Notes under the pieces: model-generated | The model's database searches: none | What the model was told of the DNA's origin: nothing | What the model saw: only the letters and a program-made list of their open reading frames with translations | In this document: piece after piece, positions 1-9,771 of the stretch | Layout of the letters: each line of letters begins with the position of its first letter | How positions within the stretch are numbered: the stretch's first letter is position 1 | Program-made: the position numbers and the translations under genes | Assembly (NCBI GenBank): GCA_000482145.1 | Contig: AUXH01000026.1 | Location: 1 to 64,000, forward strand | DNA from: Strigomonas culicis | Lineage: Eukaryota; Euglenozoa; Kinetoplastea; Trypanosomatida; Trypanosomatidae | Reading direction: 5' to 3' | DNA length: 64,000 nucleotides

Positions 1-553
1 GTGGGTGTGTGGGTGTGTGTTCGTCTAAATGACAGTATATCGGAAAGATTGCTTTACAAAAAAAAAAAATAGGAACTCACCGCTCTTCTCACTCAGCAAA
101 TGTTGAGTGAATTGTACACTTTTTTCTTTCATATATTTATTAGTGTTTTCGTTTTTGTTGTTATGAGGCCTTCAAAAATACACGCGTAGGCATCACAATT
201 ATAGCTGTTAGTAGTTATTATTATATTTCTTAATACTTAGTTTATTTACAACCCTTTTCATTTAGGACAGCAGAAAACGGACTTATTAAAAAGGAAAAAA
301 AAACTACATGTATTCGTGATGGATGGTACGCCAACGAGACTGCTATCAGTGTGCTGTGCAAATGTTGCTGATTATTGGCTTTCTTTGCATAGAAACTTCT
401 CTCGTTATGTCATCTTTCTTCTCCTTCTCCTGCTGTTTTGCCTCGCTGCAAACTATCATTCTTCTTTTCAAGGATTCACATCTATTCCATTCTCCGTTCA
501 TTTGACGCCCACCCACACACACCGACTCGCAGGTATCCCCTCTGTGACGAACC
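1..553. other. Upstream spacer and 5'UTR of the first gene
   Basis: AT-rich non-coding sequence. It opens with a short GT-rich run (1-21) and has A-runs near 60 and 295. A pyrimidine-rich stretch (about 410-525) ends in an AG at 531-532, a good spliced-leader acceptor 21 nt before the ATG at 554. No RNA gene or credible ORF is visible. Confidence 0.6.
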
Positions 554-955
554 ATGATGTACAACGAGCCTGTGTCCCACCAGCTGAAGCCGTACGCGCC
601 GCTGACGGCGGCCGACCTGGACCCCTCCTCGCACCCCGTGGTCCACGTGGTTGCCTTCACGCTGTCGGCGAAGATGGAAGAGGAGAAGCTGGTGCACCTC
701 ATCACGGATGTCCGCCGCCACGTCCCCGGCGTGATCGAGCTGTACTTTGGCGAGGACAAGAAGGACACGTACCACGGCAAGATCGACCGCTCAGGCGGCT
801 ACAACTACGTGCTGGTGTCGCGACACATCAACTCAAAGTTTCTCGAGATCTACCAGAAGCATCCGCTGCATCTCAAGCTGGCGACGTTCCTCACGTCCCA
901 CGCCACCAACAAGCCCGTTGCGCTGGACTTTGTCAATATCCCTTCGCGTCTGTAA
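554..955 (+). CDS. Stress-responsive A/B barrel (Dabb) domain protein
   Basis: The product is 133 aa and is almost entirely one dimeric alpha/beta-barrel (Dabb) domain. The start of the domain, with VVHVVAFTLS near residue 30, and the central GEDKKDTYHGKIDRSGGYNYVLVSR stretch (in part) fit the family's beta strands and the turn that precedes the conserved Y/F-rich strand. Family members are small cytosolic proteins of mostly unknown reaction; some plant and fungal members are cyclases or stress-induced. No metal or cofactor site is evident, so no reaction is assigned. Two ATGs are in tandem (554 and 557); the first is used here. A likely trans-splice AG lies at 531-532. Confidence 0.75.
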   Translation: MMYNEPVSHQLKPYAPLTAADLDPSSHPVVHVVAFTLSAKMEEEKLVHLITDVRRHVPGVIELYFGEDKKDTYHGKIDRSGGYNYVLVSRHINSKFLEIYQKHPLHLKLATFLTSHATNKPVALDFVNIPSRL

Positions 956-1605
956 AAGAGGCCAACAAAAGAACCAACACATATCTCTATCGTACATGAA
1001 GTGATCAAAAAAAAATTAACGAAGAATGAAAGCGAAGCAATGGGGTCCCCACCTCCACTACATATTTTAGGAGCTTCATGAGTTCCTTGTTGCTTACCTC
1101 CTATTCCAAAAGAACAAACAAAAAAAAACGTGCATTGATGATGAGATAACCTCTCCTGTTGGATCAAGGCCACTACTTTTAAGCAAAAATGAAGCAAAAA
1201 TGCAAAAAAAAAAGAAGTCACTGGCGTGTGCGCCGTCTTCAGATTTTGGCTGCACTCATTCTTATTTTTACTTATTGCAGTGATGGTGCTCTTACCTGGA
1301 TGCGTCTCCGTAAGCAACTGATCCCTGTTCTAATGCTTTTCTCAACCGTTCTCACAGTTCTCTTTTTTTTTTTTAGACTTACAGTGCTTTTTTTTTCCCA
1401 TTAGATTCTTTATCCTTTAAAGATAGATTTGCCTTCTTCTGTTAGATTCAGTTATTCGTTCTGTTTTTCTTTCGTTTACTGTCGTGCCTCAGTCATCTGT
1501 AGAAAAGAGAAGTTATCATTGTACGATTAAGCATTTCTTCTCGCTTATCTGACCTTTACAACACAATCCGATATTGTGTGGAGAGTCCCAGCTGCTTCTC
1601 TTTCA
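956..1605. other. Intergenic spacer with trans-splice signals
   Basis: This holds the 3'UTR of the Dabb gene and the 5'UTR of the next gene. It has several A- and T-runs and two pyrimidine tracts, one near 1365-1380 and one at about 1455-1490 followed by AG at 1491-1492. A TGATGATGA string at 1136-1144 resembles a snoRNA C box, but no matching D box follows. I see no gene. Confidence 0.5.
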
Positions 1606-4600
1606 ATGAGTGGGCCTAACGTGAAGCTGACCAAGGTGTTCCGTGTGTCGAGCACCTGCGTGCTGCTCACGCCGAAGGACGACGAGCCGCTGAACTTCGC
1701 CACGATCAATAGCACCCCGTCCGCGCACCGGGCGCTCGTGCAGAAGAACGGACTGATTGCAAAGCTGTGGCTCGGCATCGACGGCGCCAAGAGCGCCAAC
1801 ACAGCCCTGCTGCAGCAGCTGCAGAGTGGGAGAGGGACCTTCGCCCTGTGGCGGCAGACGCTAGAGCTGTGTGGCTTCCTCGCGAAAGGGGAGGCGCTGA
1901 CACCAGCCGAGGCGACCGAGGCGGTGTGGCCTGTGCTGGAGATGGGCGACTTCGAGGAGCGGCGGCAGTTCATGTCGGCGCGCTATCAGAGCGAGGACGT
2001 GGAGATGTCCAAGTACTGCGCGCCCATCACCTTTCTGCAGACGGTGAACCAGTACGTGAGCGGCGTCGCGGTGCACCTCGGGGTGGTGTGGATGCCCTTG
2101 TACCCGTGCGACTTGGTGGCGTGGTGCGAAAAGCAGTGGAAACTGGGCAAGCCCATCGCACGCCTGCACCTCACCCACATCGTGCAAGATCTGACGTCGG
2201 CGATGCTGGTGTGGCGCAAGATTATCATGTCACTCGAGGGCAAGGTGTCTCTGCGTGGGTGTCCAGAGACACTCGAAATGGAGGACATTTTTGTGAATGA
2301 GGTGGATGGAGAGCCGGTCTTTATCATCTCCGGCTCGCTCTTATGCAACACCACCAAGCTCCAGTCGTTGACGAAGCTGTCCGCAAACGACTATCAGCTG
2401 CTGTGCTACTATCCGTACATTGCGCCCGAGCAGGTGCAGGCCTGCCGCGTCCCCACACGCACCGCGAAGTTCGACGTGTGGGCCATCGGCATGATCGTCT
2501 ACAACGTGGCGTGCGGCACGCCGTCGCTGCAGGCGCAGATCCGGCGTCTGAACGAACGCAAGGACGACGAAGTCCCGTTTAACCACCCGCGCGCACGACC
2601 GGACGTGGTGGTGCAGCAACTGCAGGCGTCGCTGGACCTCGCGGGCTACACGGGAGACTTCATCAGCCTCGTCGCGCTCATGCTCTCGCTGGACTACCAG
2701 TCCCGGCCCTCCCTCCTCGGCCTGGATGCGCTCATCGTCGAGCTAGACCGGGAGAACCCCATTCTGCGCTTTCCCTTTGCGCTGGGGAGCTACGAGCTGC
2801 TGCGCCTGTCGCAGGTATCGCGGATGGAGATGAACGCGGGCGCGCGGCGCTACATCACGGCCGACAAGTGCTGCCTGTGCCACGACCGGCGCAACAAGGC
2901 GAAGAGCTGCGGCTACAGGAACGGGGAGGCGGAGCACGTCGCCGCCTTCACGTCGCCCGCGTGGACGGGGGACGAGCTGCTGCCGGGCCTGGTGCGGCCG
3001 GTGCAGAGCATGGCGTATCTCTATCCGCTAATTCCGCCCATTGACCGGAAGGAGTGCCGCCGCCTCACGTCGGTGGCACTCGGCGCGAGTGCGGAGGCGA
3101 GCACGGAGGTGCGCGGCAGCGCGCTGCACACGCCGCTCGACACGATGGATTGCGCGCAGCTGTTTCAGCTCTTTGGCGGCTTCGCTGTGTTCAACAGGGG
3201 CTCCAGCTTGAACGTCGCGGACATGAAGGAGGCCCCGGTAAACCTCAAGGACGTGCTGGTGCCGTTTCCGTCCAACAGCCTCCGAAGGGACGAGCGCAGC
3301 CTCTCCCTCGGTACGCTGCAGTTCTCCGCCGCGTTTCCGTGGCCCTCGGAGTGCACAAAGGCGCTCAACACGAAGGGGCGCATTGTTCGCCAGGTGCCCT
3401 TCGCCTTCGCGGGGACGAACCCCGACGTTAGGTGGTTTGCGTGGATCACCCCCGGCGAGACGTTTCAGCTGAACAACGGGGAGAGCTTCTGCCCCTCGCA
3501 AGATGGAGCCTTTGTCTTCTTCTTCCGTGAGTCGCTGGAGCCGTGCGAGCTGGATCGGTACTTCTGTTTGGCGAGCGTGCGGAGCATGACGGCGCGCAAC
3601 GCGGTGGCGTGCACGACGCAGCCCGACAAGGTGTTTAGGCAGCACGTCGGCGCGGATGCCCGGCACCCCAGCTCGCGGACGTCTGTGACGAGCCTCAACG
3701 TCTCTATCACGGAGCGCGGCGTCGCGTCCACGGGGACCCCCACGACGCGGAAGCGCAGCGAAGGCCAGCGCAGCCGCCGCAACGGCAGCATCATCAGCCA
3801 GATCGACCCACCGGTGAGCGACGACATCGTCGAGGTGGACGCGACCGTCGGCCCCCGCCGGCCCACGCTGCCCGCCGTCGTGGGAGCGTCGGGGACGGTG
3901 GCGGGCCGGAAGGGCCAGCGGCGACGCAGCGGTCAAGGGTCGCTGGGGCTGGCACCCACGCCGCCGCTCTCGCCTGGTGCGCTCGCCGGCGGCACCACGA
4001 AGCGCGTGCTGCCCATGTCGGCGCAGCCGGCCGCCGCGCTGAAGCCTAACAACCGGCTGACCATGTCGGCGCTCGCCAAGCTGGAGCGCATGGCCTCCGA
4101 CGACGTGATGCTCCCTTCGCCTTCCGTCGAGTCGGTGGCGCTCAACCGCTACAACAGCGGCCCCGCCGCGTTCGGCGCGATCGTTCCCTTCTCCACGATC
4201 ATGAGTGCGCCCGCGGCGCCGCTGGTGCACACCTTCGGCTCGTGGTGCGGCGCGGAGGTGATGGAGGCGGCCTTCCAGGCGCTCACGTTCTGGGTGCCCG
4301 CGACCGGCGAGCACGGGCTGCTCCAGCCGCCGGTCGAGGTGGACGAGAGGACGCGCGCGCTCCTGCGGGCGCCGGCGGACGCGGTGCACATGGCCTTCTT
4401 GTCGAACCAGGTGCCGCTCTTCTTCCGCAACCACGCCAATTACTACAATCTGACGGCCGACAAGCAGTGGCTGTTTCCGCACCACGGCTTTGTGTTCTAC
4501 AACAGCTGCGAGGAGGTGGTCGGCGTGCTGCGCCTCCACTGCGCGACGGACGACCAGCCGAAGCAGAACGCGTTCCGCATTGCGGCGCAGCCGCTGCCGC

Positions 4601-4971
4601 CCGTGCCGGGCGCGGACTGCACCCCAGAGGTGCTGTACGCCTCCTACCTCACGGGCGTGGCGGCCCCCGGCGCCAAGAAGGGCGCGGGCGGCGAGCTCGC
4701 GCAGAGAGACCTGCTGCACTCCTTCTCGCACTCGAACTCGCTGCAAGAGCCGGAGGTGCTCACCTTCTCGAGCGCACAGAAGCTGGAGGGTGACCTGTCG
4801 CTGCGCGACGACGGGGCGCAGGGCAGCGAGGGCGGCGCCTCCAACTCTGGCAACGGCAGCCCGAATATGGCGGACGAGAAGGGTATCTACTGGATGGGAT
4901 TTGACGCGGAGGAGCGCGCCATCTTGTACTCCAACGCATACCAAAGTGTCTGGTACCCCTTCCGCGTATGA
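1606..4971 (+). CDS. Large protein with a degenerate protein-kinase-like domain (probable pseudokinase)
   Basis: The product is 1121 aa, counting from ATG 1606; the open frame extends 10 codons further upstream but only to a GTG. Residues of about 60-390 look like a protein kinase fold: an APE-type segment (IAPEQ near residue 272) and the helix-F motif FDVWAIG (near 289) are clear. The catalytic-loop HRDxKxxN is replaced by a sequence around LRGCPETLEMEDI, and the DFG position reads IISG, so the catalytic Asp residues are missing. A small Cys cluster (CCLC...C) follows near residue 420. Residues of about 680-880 are low-complexity and rich in Arg/Ser/Pro. The C-terminal quarter is folded-looking but unrecognised. 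The role is probably scaffolding or allosteric; partners are unknown. The kinase-fold call is from motifs only. Confidence 0.6.
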   Translation: MSGPNVKLTKVFRVSSTCVLLTPKDDEPLNFATINSTPSAHRALVQKNGLIAKLWLGIDGAKSANTALLQQLQSGRGTFALWRQTLELCGFLAKGEALTPAEATEAVWPVLEMGDFEERRQFMSARYQSEDVEMSKYCAPITFLQTVNQYVSGVAVHLGVVWMPLYPCDLVAWCEKQWKLGKPIARLHLTHIVQDLTSAMLVWRKIIMSLEGKVSLRGCPETLEMEDIFVNEVDGEPVFIISGSLLCNTTKLQSLTKLSANDYQLLCYYPYIAPEQVQACRVPTRTAKFDVWAIGMIVYNVACGTPSLQAQIRRLNERKDDEVPFNHPRARPDVVVQQLQASLDLAGYTGDFISLVALMLSLDYQSRPSLLGLDALIVELDRENPILRFPFALGSYELLRLSQVSRMEMNAGARRYITADKCCLCHDRRNKAKSCGYRNGEAEHVAAFTSPAWTGDELLPGLVRPVQSMAYLYPLIPPIDRKECRRLTSVALGASAEASTEVRGSALHTPLDTMDCAQLFQLFGGFAVFNRGSSLNVADMKEAPVNLKDVLVPFPSNSLRRDERSLSLGTLQFSAAFPWPSECTKALNTKGRIVRQVPFAFAGTNPDVRWFAWITPGETFQLNNGESFCPSQDGAFVFFFRESLEPCELDRYFCLASVRSMTARNAVACTTQPDKVFRQHVGADARHPSSRTSVTSLNVSITERGVASTGTPTTRKRSEGQRSRRNGSIISQIDPPVSDDIVEVDATVGPRRPTLPAVVGASGTVAGRKGQRRRSGQGSLGLAPTPPLSPGALAGGTTKRVLPMSAQPAAALKPNNRLTMSALAKLERMASDDVMLPSPSVESVALNRYNSGPAAFGAIVPFSTIMSAPAAPLVHTFGSWCGAEVMEAAFQALTFWVPATGEHGLLQPPVEVDERTRALLRAPADAVHMAFLSNQVPLFFRNHANYYNLTADKQWLFPHHGFVFYNSCEEVVGVLRLHCATDDQPKQNAFRIAAQPLPPVPGADCTPEVLYASYLTGVAAPGAKKGAGGELAQRDLLHSFSHSNSLQEPEVLTFSSAQKLEGDLSLRDDGAQGSEGGASNSGNGSPNMADEKGIYWMGFDAEERAILYSNAYQSVWYPFRV

Positions 4972-5773
4972 GCCTTGTGCCATTACGCAAGAGCCACAGT
5001 CACGTACTGCATTTATAGGCTTGACAGTCCACATAGGATACCCCTCTCTTTTAGTTTGTGCATGAGAAACTGGTACTGTTGTTATCGTTAAAAGAAGCAA
5101 GCTTCATCTTTTTTTTTTTTGCAGTTGTGTTGTTCGATACTGAGATGCGTAGTGGTTTTGTTGTTCTTTAGTTCTTTTCCTTTGTACTATTTCCTAGATT
5201 GTTTTATTTAATGTAACTCCCTTTTTCTTTTTTTTTCTTTCATACCGCCTTTTGTTGCGAAAGCGATAGACTCATCTTCAGGTATCGTCCATATGTGTTA
5301 GATAGTGTTGTTATAAAGTGTGAAATTCACTATTAAAAATGCATGTTGTCTTTCCTTTACAGTCACACCTTAGAAAAGGTAAACAACAAACAGTATATAA
5401 GTATTCGTTTCGATTATGATTCTATCAAAACAATTTCAATTCGGAACGGACTCATGTGCTTCGTGAGTAACATAAAAAAGACACATACCCTAAAATAATG
5501 ATAATCATGTTATGTTTTTTTTCTTTGTTATTATAATTTCTGTTGTTTCTTCACTCCTGTTCACCTGTTTTTACCATGTGCTGTCTGTATTTCCATTTCA
5601 CGTAACAAGGTGTTTCCGCAGATGTTTTCCAGTTGTGCACAGTGTTCATTAAGAACAGTGTCGCCGTCCTTACTGTTGCTATTCTGTTATGCTTGTTTTA
5701 CAAGTGGTGCTTTTTCTCGTCTTTCCTTTCTCTCTCGTGAGCGGTATCTTCTCTTTTTCTATAGATCGCTACA
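4972..5773. other. Intergenic spacer with polypyrimidine tract and AG before the MCU-family gene
   Basis: About 800 bp of AT-rich non-coding sequence with T-runs. A strong pyrimidine tract (5747-5760) ends in TATAG with AG at 5763-5764, giving a predicted 5'UTR of only 9 nt before ATG 5774. No RNA gene or ORF of note. Confidence 0.65.
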
Positions 5774-6673
5774 ATGAAATCTAGTTTTCTGCTTCTGCGG
5801 CAGACGCGACGGTCGTATGGCGCACTTGGCGCCTTTAACGCGGCAGCAGTTTCGCGCAGCCCTCTTGCGTGGGATCGGCGCGGCGCCTCGACCTCGGGGA
5901 GCGGCTCCCTCAGCGTCGCGCAGTTCACAAAGATAGCACCGATGGTGCTGCTGCGAGAGGCCCTGCAGCAGCACACCGCGCTGGATGATACGCTGTTCGC
6001 GGCGACGCACCACAAGGGCCAGAATCACATCATCATTCGCCGCGATACATTTGACGGGTTCTGTCGGCTCTCGCACGTCGAGGACGCCGCGCGGGCCCTG
6101 GAGGCGATGGACGAGGCTGGGCTGGTGGTGTCGCTCGCCGGCGGACAGCTGGTGCATCTGCGTCCGGTGCTCTACGTGGAGACGTTAGAGGCGGCGCTGT
6201 CGCCCCAGGCCGCCGGCGCCCACGCTCTGGAGCCAGCGCACTTCCTCTTGGAGGTCTCGGAGAAGAAGATCGAGGACCTGCGAAAGGAAGAGGCTGCCAT
6301 GCGGGCCGCGTTGCAGCCGGCGATTGCGAAGGCAGCGCGCTGGCGGCGGTCGGTGTGGGGCGGCGCGCTGTGCTTTGCCGGGGCGCAGCTGGCCATCATC
6401 TCGCGACTGACGTACTTTGATCTAGACTGGGACATCATGGAGCCCGTGTCGTACTTTGTCGGCATCGGGACGGCCATTTTGTTTTACTTTTACTTTCTTC
6501 GCTTTGACGATGAGCACACCTACATGGGATTTGACGAACAGTACCTGCCCAAGAAGGTGCGGCAGTATGCGCCGCGGGACTTTGACTGGACACGGTATGA
6601 GGCCATCTGTGAGCAGTTGGTGGACGAAACCGCCGTGAAGGAGCGCATCAAGGAGTGGGCACGCTCGTCGTGA
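5774..6673 (+). CDS. Mitochondrial calcium uniporter (MCU) family pore subunit
   Basis: The product is 299 aa. It belongs to the channel-forming family that passes Ca2+ across the inner mitochondrial membrane. The signature W-DIME motif is intact: WDIMEP with D220 and E223, placed between two hydrophobic helices (about 194-212 and 223-242). D and E form the selectivity filter at the pore mouth in known MCUs. The N-terminus (MKSSFLLLRQTRRSYGAL) is basic and hydroxylated with no acids, a plausible mitochondrial presequence. A helical, charged stretch (about 155-190) before TM1 matches the family's coiled coil. Trypanosomes have four paralogues (MCU, MCUb, MCUc, MCUd) that form a hetero-oligomer. 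Which one this is cannot be settled without alignment. Confidence 0.85.
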   Translation: MKSSFLLLRQTRRSYGALGAFNAAAVSRSPLAWDRRGASTSGSGSLSVAQFTKIAPMVLLREALQQHTALDDTLFAATHHKGQNHIIIRRDTFDGFCRLSHVEDAARALEAMDEAGLVVSLAGGQLVHLRPVLYVETLEAALSPQAAGAHALEPAHFLLEVSEKKIEDLRKEEAAMRAALQPAIAKAARWRRSVWGGALCFAGAQLAIISRLTYFDLDWDIMEPVSYFVGIGTAILFYFYFLRFDDEHTYMGFDEQYLPKKVRQYAPRDFDWTRYEAICEQLVDETAVKERIKEWARSS

Positions 6674-7269
6674 GGCACACCTCCTCACCTCCTGTTTGTA
6701 AAATGACCCTCTCTCTATATGCTAAGTCTTAGAAAAACACCCCCCCCCAAAAAAAAAAGGAGAAGGTATCGAAACCACTGCGTGCCCTTCAAGCGCCGAA
6801 GTATGAAGAACACGAAACATGAACCATCCTTTCTTTTGTCCTATCACTTCTCTATATCTCTGTATACCTCGCGGTCAGCTCTAGTTGATTAGTGACTTTC
6901 TTTTTGTCATTTGTTTCTGTATTTTAATAGGATCAGTTCTGTCTTCTCATCACATCCACGTCGAAATCTCAATAACGAACCATACATACAGCTATTGGAC
7001 CTAATTTGTAAAGCGGTTCCGCCCCCCTTTATTCGAACGACGATAATAGAACGCCGGGTATTCCCTCAGTGCATTATAGATATTGGAAATCGATAATAAC
7101 GACGGACACACACACACACACCGATAGTATACAATAGTGTGGTCAAGAGAAGAAACATTGAGAGGCGACATCGTAAGCATATCAGACCTTTCCACGAAGC
7201 ATACACACAAAACAACAAGAACAAGAAAACTATTGTTATCCTTGCTCATTTTAGTTACGGTAGCAGAAA
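6674..7269. other. Intergenic spacer with CA repeat and two candidate splice acceptors
   Basis: AT-rich spacer. Pyrimidine tracts end in AG at 6877-6878 and 6929-6930, either of which could be the trans-splice site for the MATE gene. A short (CA)n run lies at about 7106-7122 and a C-run near 6741. No gene seen. Confidence 0.5.
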
Positions 7270-9771
7270 ATGGATTCCGGTAAAGCAAATGTGCGCACCC
7301 CCTCTGTAGGTCGCTGTGGAGCGGTGTACATCCCTGTGACCATCCGTGAGCCGAAGCGCCACCGCAACTACGGCACGGTGACCGGCGGCGGCGGCGCGGC
7401 GACCAACCGCTCCGTGTCGGTGCCGGTGCAGTCCAGCCGCGTGGTCTTCTACAAGCGGCCCCTCAAACCGCTGACCGTGAGCCAGCAGAGCGCGCGCTTG
7501 GCCGACAAGGTCAGCAAGAACTTTTTCCACGCGAACTTCAACTCCGGCCACGGCACGGTCTTCACCATCCCGAACCGCGCGCAGCAGAAAGCGTATAGCC
7601 GCCCGTCCTCCCGCGCGCCGTCCGCCGCGGGGCGCCACCCGATGGGGGCGGCCAACACCCCGCACCGCGCGCTCGCGCGGCCCATTGCGCTCGCCGCGTC
7701 GCCGCACACGTCGGCGCTGAAGCGGACGCCGGAGCCGAACAAGAACGACATCTTTGACCCGATCGTGATGCGGCGCCGCCCGGCGAGCGCGGACGCGCGG
7801 ATGAACATCGACGTCCACGAGGTGGAGCAGATGGTGCGGATGGAGAAGCGCAACAGCTACGTCGAGCTGCCGAAGATTGCGCTGCCGGAGTCGTCGCCCG
7901 ACCTGCTCGCGCTGGAGGCCATGCGGGCCTCCGGCCCCCCGCAGCGGCAGCAGCTGTCGCCCTTGACGCTCGCCCGCGCGGCGCGGGCGCTGAAGAAGTT
8001 CGAGGAGAGCAAGGTGCACATGCCGACCGGCTCCTTCAGCAGCGTCACGGAGGTGGCCGTCGACGGCCGCACGATCCCCGTCCCGGAGAAGACGCCGCTG
8101 CGCCTGTCCATCGCGCGTGAGGAGCCGCCGCCGCTGCGCCGCGTGCAGATCTCCACCGTCGTGGACGCCGAGAGCGTGGAGGAAGAGGCGGAGTCGTCGG
8201 AGGAGAGCGACGAGGAGCCGGTCGGGTGGTGCGGCGGCGTGATGGACATCCTGTACCTCGGCGCCCCCGCGGCCGTGTCCATCTGCTTCACGTTTGCGAT
8301 GTCTGTCATCCCGCTCGCCTTCGTGGGCAGCTACCGCGGCGCGCTCGACCTCAACGGCGCGAGTGTCGGCTACTTCCTGATCAGTATCATCCTGCTGTAC
8401 CCCATGCTGGGCCTCACCTTCGCGATTGACACGCTCTGCTCGCACGTCTACGGGCGCGACCCGCTCAGCCCGGAGATGGGCCTCATCCTGCAGCGTGGCA
8501 TTCTCATCAACTCCATCCTGCTCGTGCCCATGTGCGTGAGCCTGTACTCGCTGCGGCCGTTTCTCGTCTGGCTCTACGGCGAGACGACCGCCGCCCTCGC
8601 GATGGACTTCTTGACGTACCTGCCCTTGGAGCTCATCCCCGGTGTGATCTTTTACGCCTTCACGAAGTTCCTCAACAACCAGATGCAGCCGCATATTCCC
8701 ATGATTTCCCTGACGGCCGGCGTGCTGATCACCCCGCCGCTGCAGATGAAGCTGACGCCGATGGGTGTTCGCTACACCATGATCGGCATGGCTATTACCG
8801 CGTGGTTTCAGCTCATTGTGATGGCGCTTATTACGCTCTTCAAGGCGGAGACGCGCATCACCCTAGGGAGCTGGCGCATCCGCGAGGCGCTGGACTGGGA
8901 GGATGTGAAGCAGTACATGAAGCTCGCGATCCCGAGCGCCATCTTTGTGGCCGCCGAGGCCTCGTCGTTCGATGTGACCGTTCTCCTCTGTGCCAAGTTC
9001 AGCGAGGCCGACGGTGCCGCCTGGTCGGCTATTATGAACTCGCTGTACATCTTCTCGTCCTTCTCGGGCGGCCTATCGGCGAGCGCGTGTGCGAACATTG
9101 GCAGTAGCATCGGCGGCAACGACCCCGTCAGCGCGCGGCGCTACGTGGTCATCACCATCTGCATCGCCTTCTTCCTGGGCCTGTTCGACTCCGCGGTGCT
9201 CGTGCTCTTCTTCAACAACTTCATGTCCGCCTTCGGTACGACCGGCAGGACGCTGGAGCTCGCCGGCCAGGTCGTGTATCTCCTGCCCTTCTTCCACACG
9301 TGCGACGCGGTGCAGTTCGCTTTCCAGGGCATTTTCAGCGGCCTCGGCAAGAACCACCTCGGCGCCCTCATCCTGCTCACGTCCCTGTGGGGCATCGGCA
9401 TCCCGCTCTCGGTCCTGATGGGCCACTTTCTGGACTACCGCATGTTCGGCGTGTGCGCGGGCATCACGGTCGGCCTCTGTATCGAGGCGCCCACCATGGT
9501 GTTTGTTGCCCTGCAGATCAACTACGCGAAGGTATGTGAGCAGTTCATCGAGGACGAGGAGGAGGAGGAGAGCGAGGAGGACGAGGAGGAGGAGGATGAG
9601 GAGCACGACGAGGAGTACGTCGAGGAGGTCATGCGGCGCTCGGGCATCTCCACGAGCAGCCAGGACCCGCACGATGAGTACCCCGAGCACTACAAGAAGC
9701 TGCTGCCCCCGAAGAAGCGGCGCCGCGGGCGGCGTGTGCACTACGAAGATGACGATGACGAAGAAGAATAA
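7270..9771 (+). CDS. MATE-family (multidrug and toxin extrusion) transporter with long N-terminal extension and acidic tail
   Basis: The product is 833 aa. Residues of about 318-757 carry some twelve hydrophobic helices with the MATE pattern of two pseudo-repeats. Examples are the first helix after GWCGGVMDILYLGAPAAV and the second-half segments around AIPSAIFVAAEASSFD and GLSASACANIGSSIGG. Family members export organic cations or metabolites in exchange for H+ or Na+. The first 315 residues are Arg/Pro/Ser-rich and predicted disordered, with no membrane segment. They end in an acidic patch (ESVEEEAESSEESDEE). The C-terminus has a Glu/Asp run (about 760-785) and a basic-then-acidic end. Both extensions are unusual, since plain MATE proteins are about 450-550 aa. 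Substrate and membrane are unknown. Confidence 0.85.
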   Translation: MDSGKANVRTPSVGRCGAVYIPVTIREPKRHRNYGTVTGGGGAATNRSVSVPVQSSRVVFYKRPLKPLTVSQQSARLADKVSKNFFHANFNSGHGTVFTIPNRAQQKAYSRPSSRAPSAAGRHPMGAANTPHRALARPIALAASPHTSALKRTPEPNKNDIFDPIVMRRRPASADARMNIDVHEVEQMVRMEKRNSYVELPKIALPESSPDLLALEAMRASGPPQRQQLSPLTLARAARALKKFEESKVHMPTGSFSSVTEVAVDGRTIPVPEKTPLRLSIAREEPPPLRRVQISTVVDAESVEEEAESSEESDEEPVGWCGGVMDILYLGAPAAVSICFTFAMSVIPLAFVGSYRGALDLNGASVGYFLISIILLYPMLGLTFAIDTLCSHVYGRDPLSPEMGLILQRGILINSILLVPMCVSLYSLRPFLVWLYGETTAALAMDFLTYLPLELIPGVIFYAFTKFLNNQMQPHIPMISLTAGVLITPPLQMKLTPMGVRYTMIGMAITAWFQLIVMALITLFKAETRITLGSWRIREALDWEDVKQYMKLAIPSAIFVAAEASSFDVTVLLCAKFSEADGAAWSAIMNSLYIFSSFSGGLSASACANIGSSIGGNDPVSARRYVVITICIAFFLGLFDSAVLVLFFNNFMSAFGTTGRTLELAGQVVYLLPFFHTCDAVQFAFQGIFSGLGKNHLGALILLTSLWGIGIPLSVLMGHFLDYRMFGVCAGITVGLCIEAPTMVFVALQINYAKVCEQFIEDEEEEESEEDEEEEDEEHDEEYVEEVMRRSGISTSSQDPHDEYPEHYKKLLPPKKRRRGRRVHYEDDDDEEE

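Noticed and set aside
316..999. 227-codon frame overlapping the Dabb gene
   Set aside because: It begins upstream of the splice acceptor and its product is low-complexity; the Dabb frame at 554 is the conserved one.
1136..1144. TGATGATGA as a snoRNA C box
   Set aside because: No CTGA at 50-90 nt downstream and no terminal stem.
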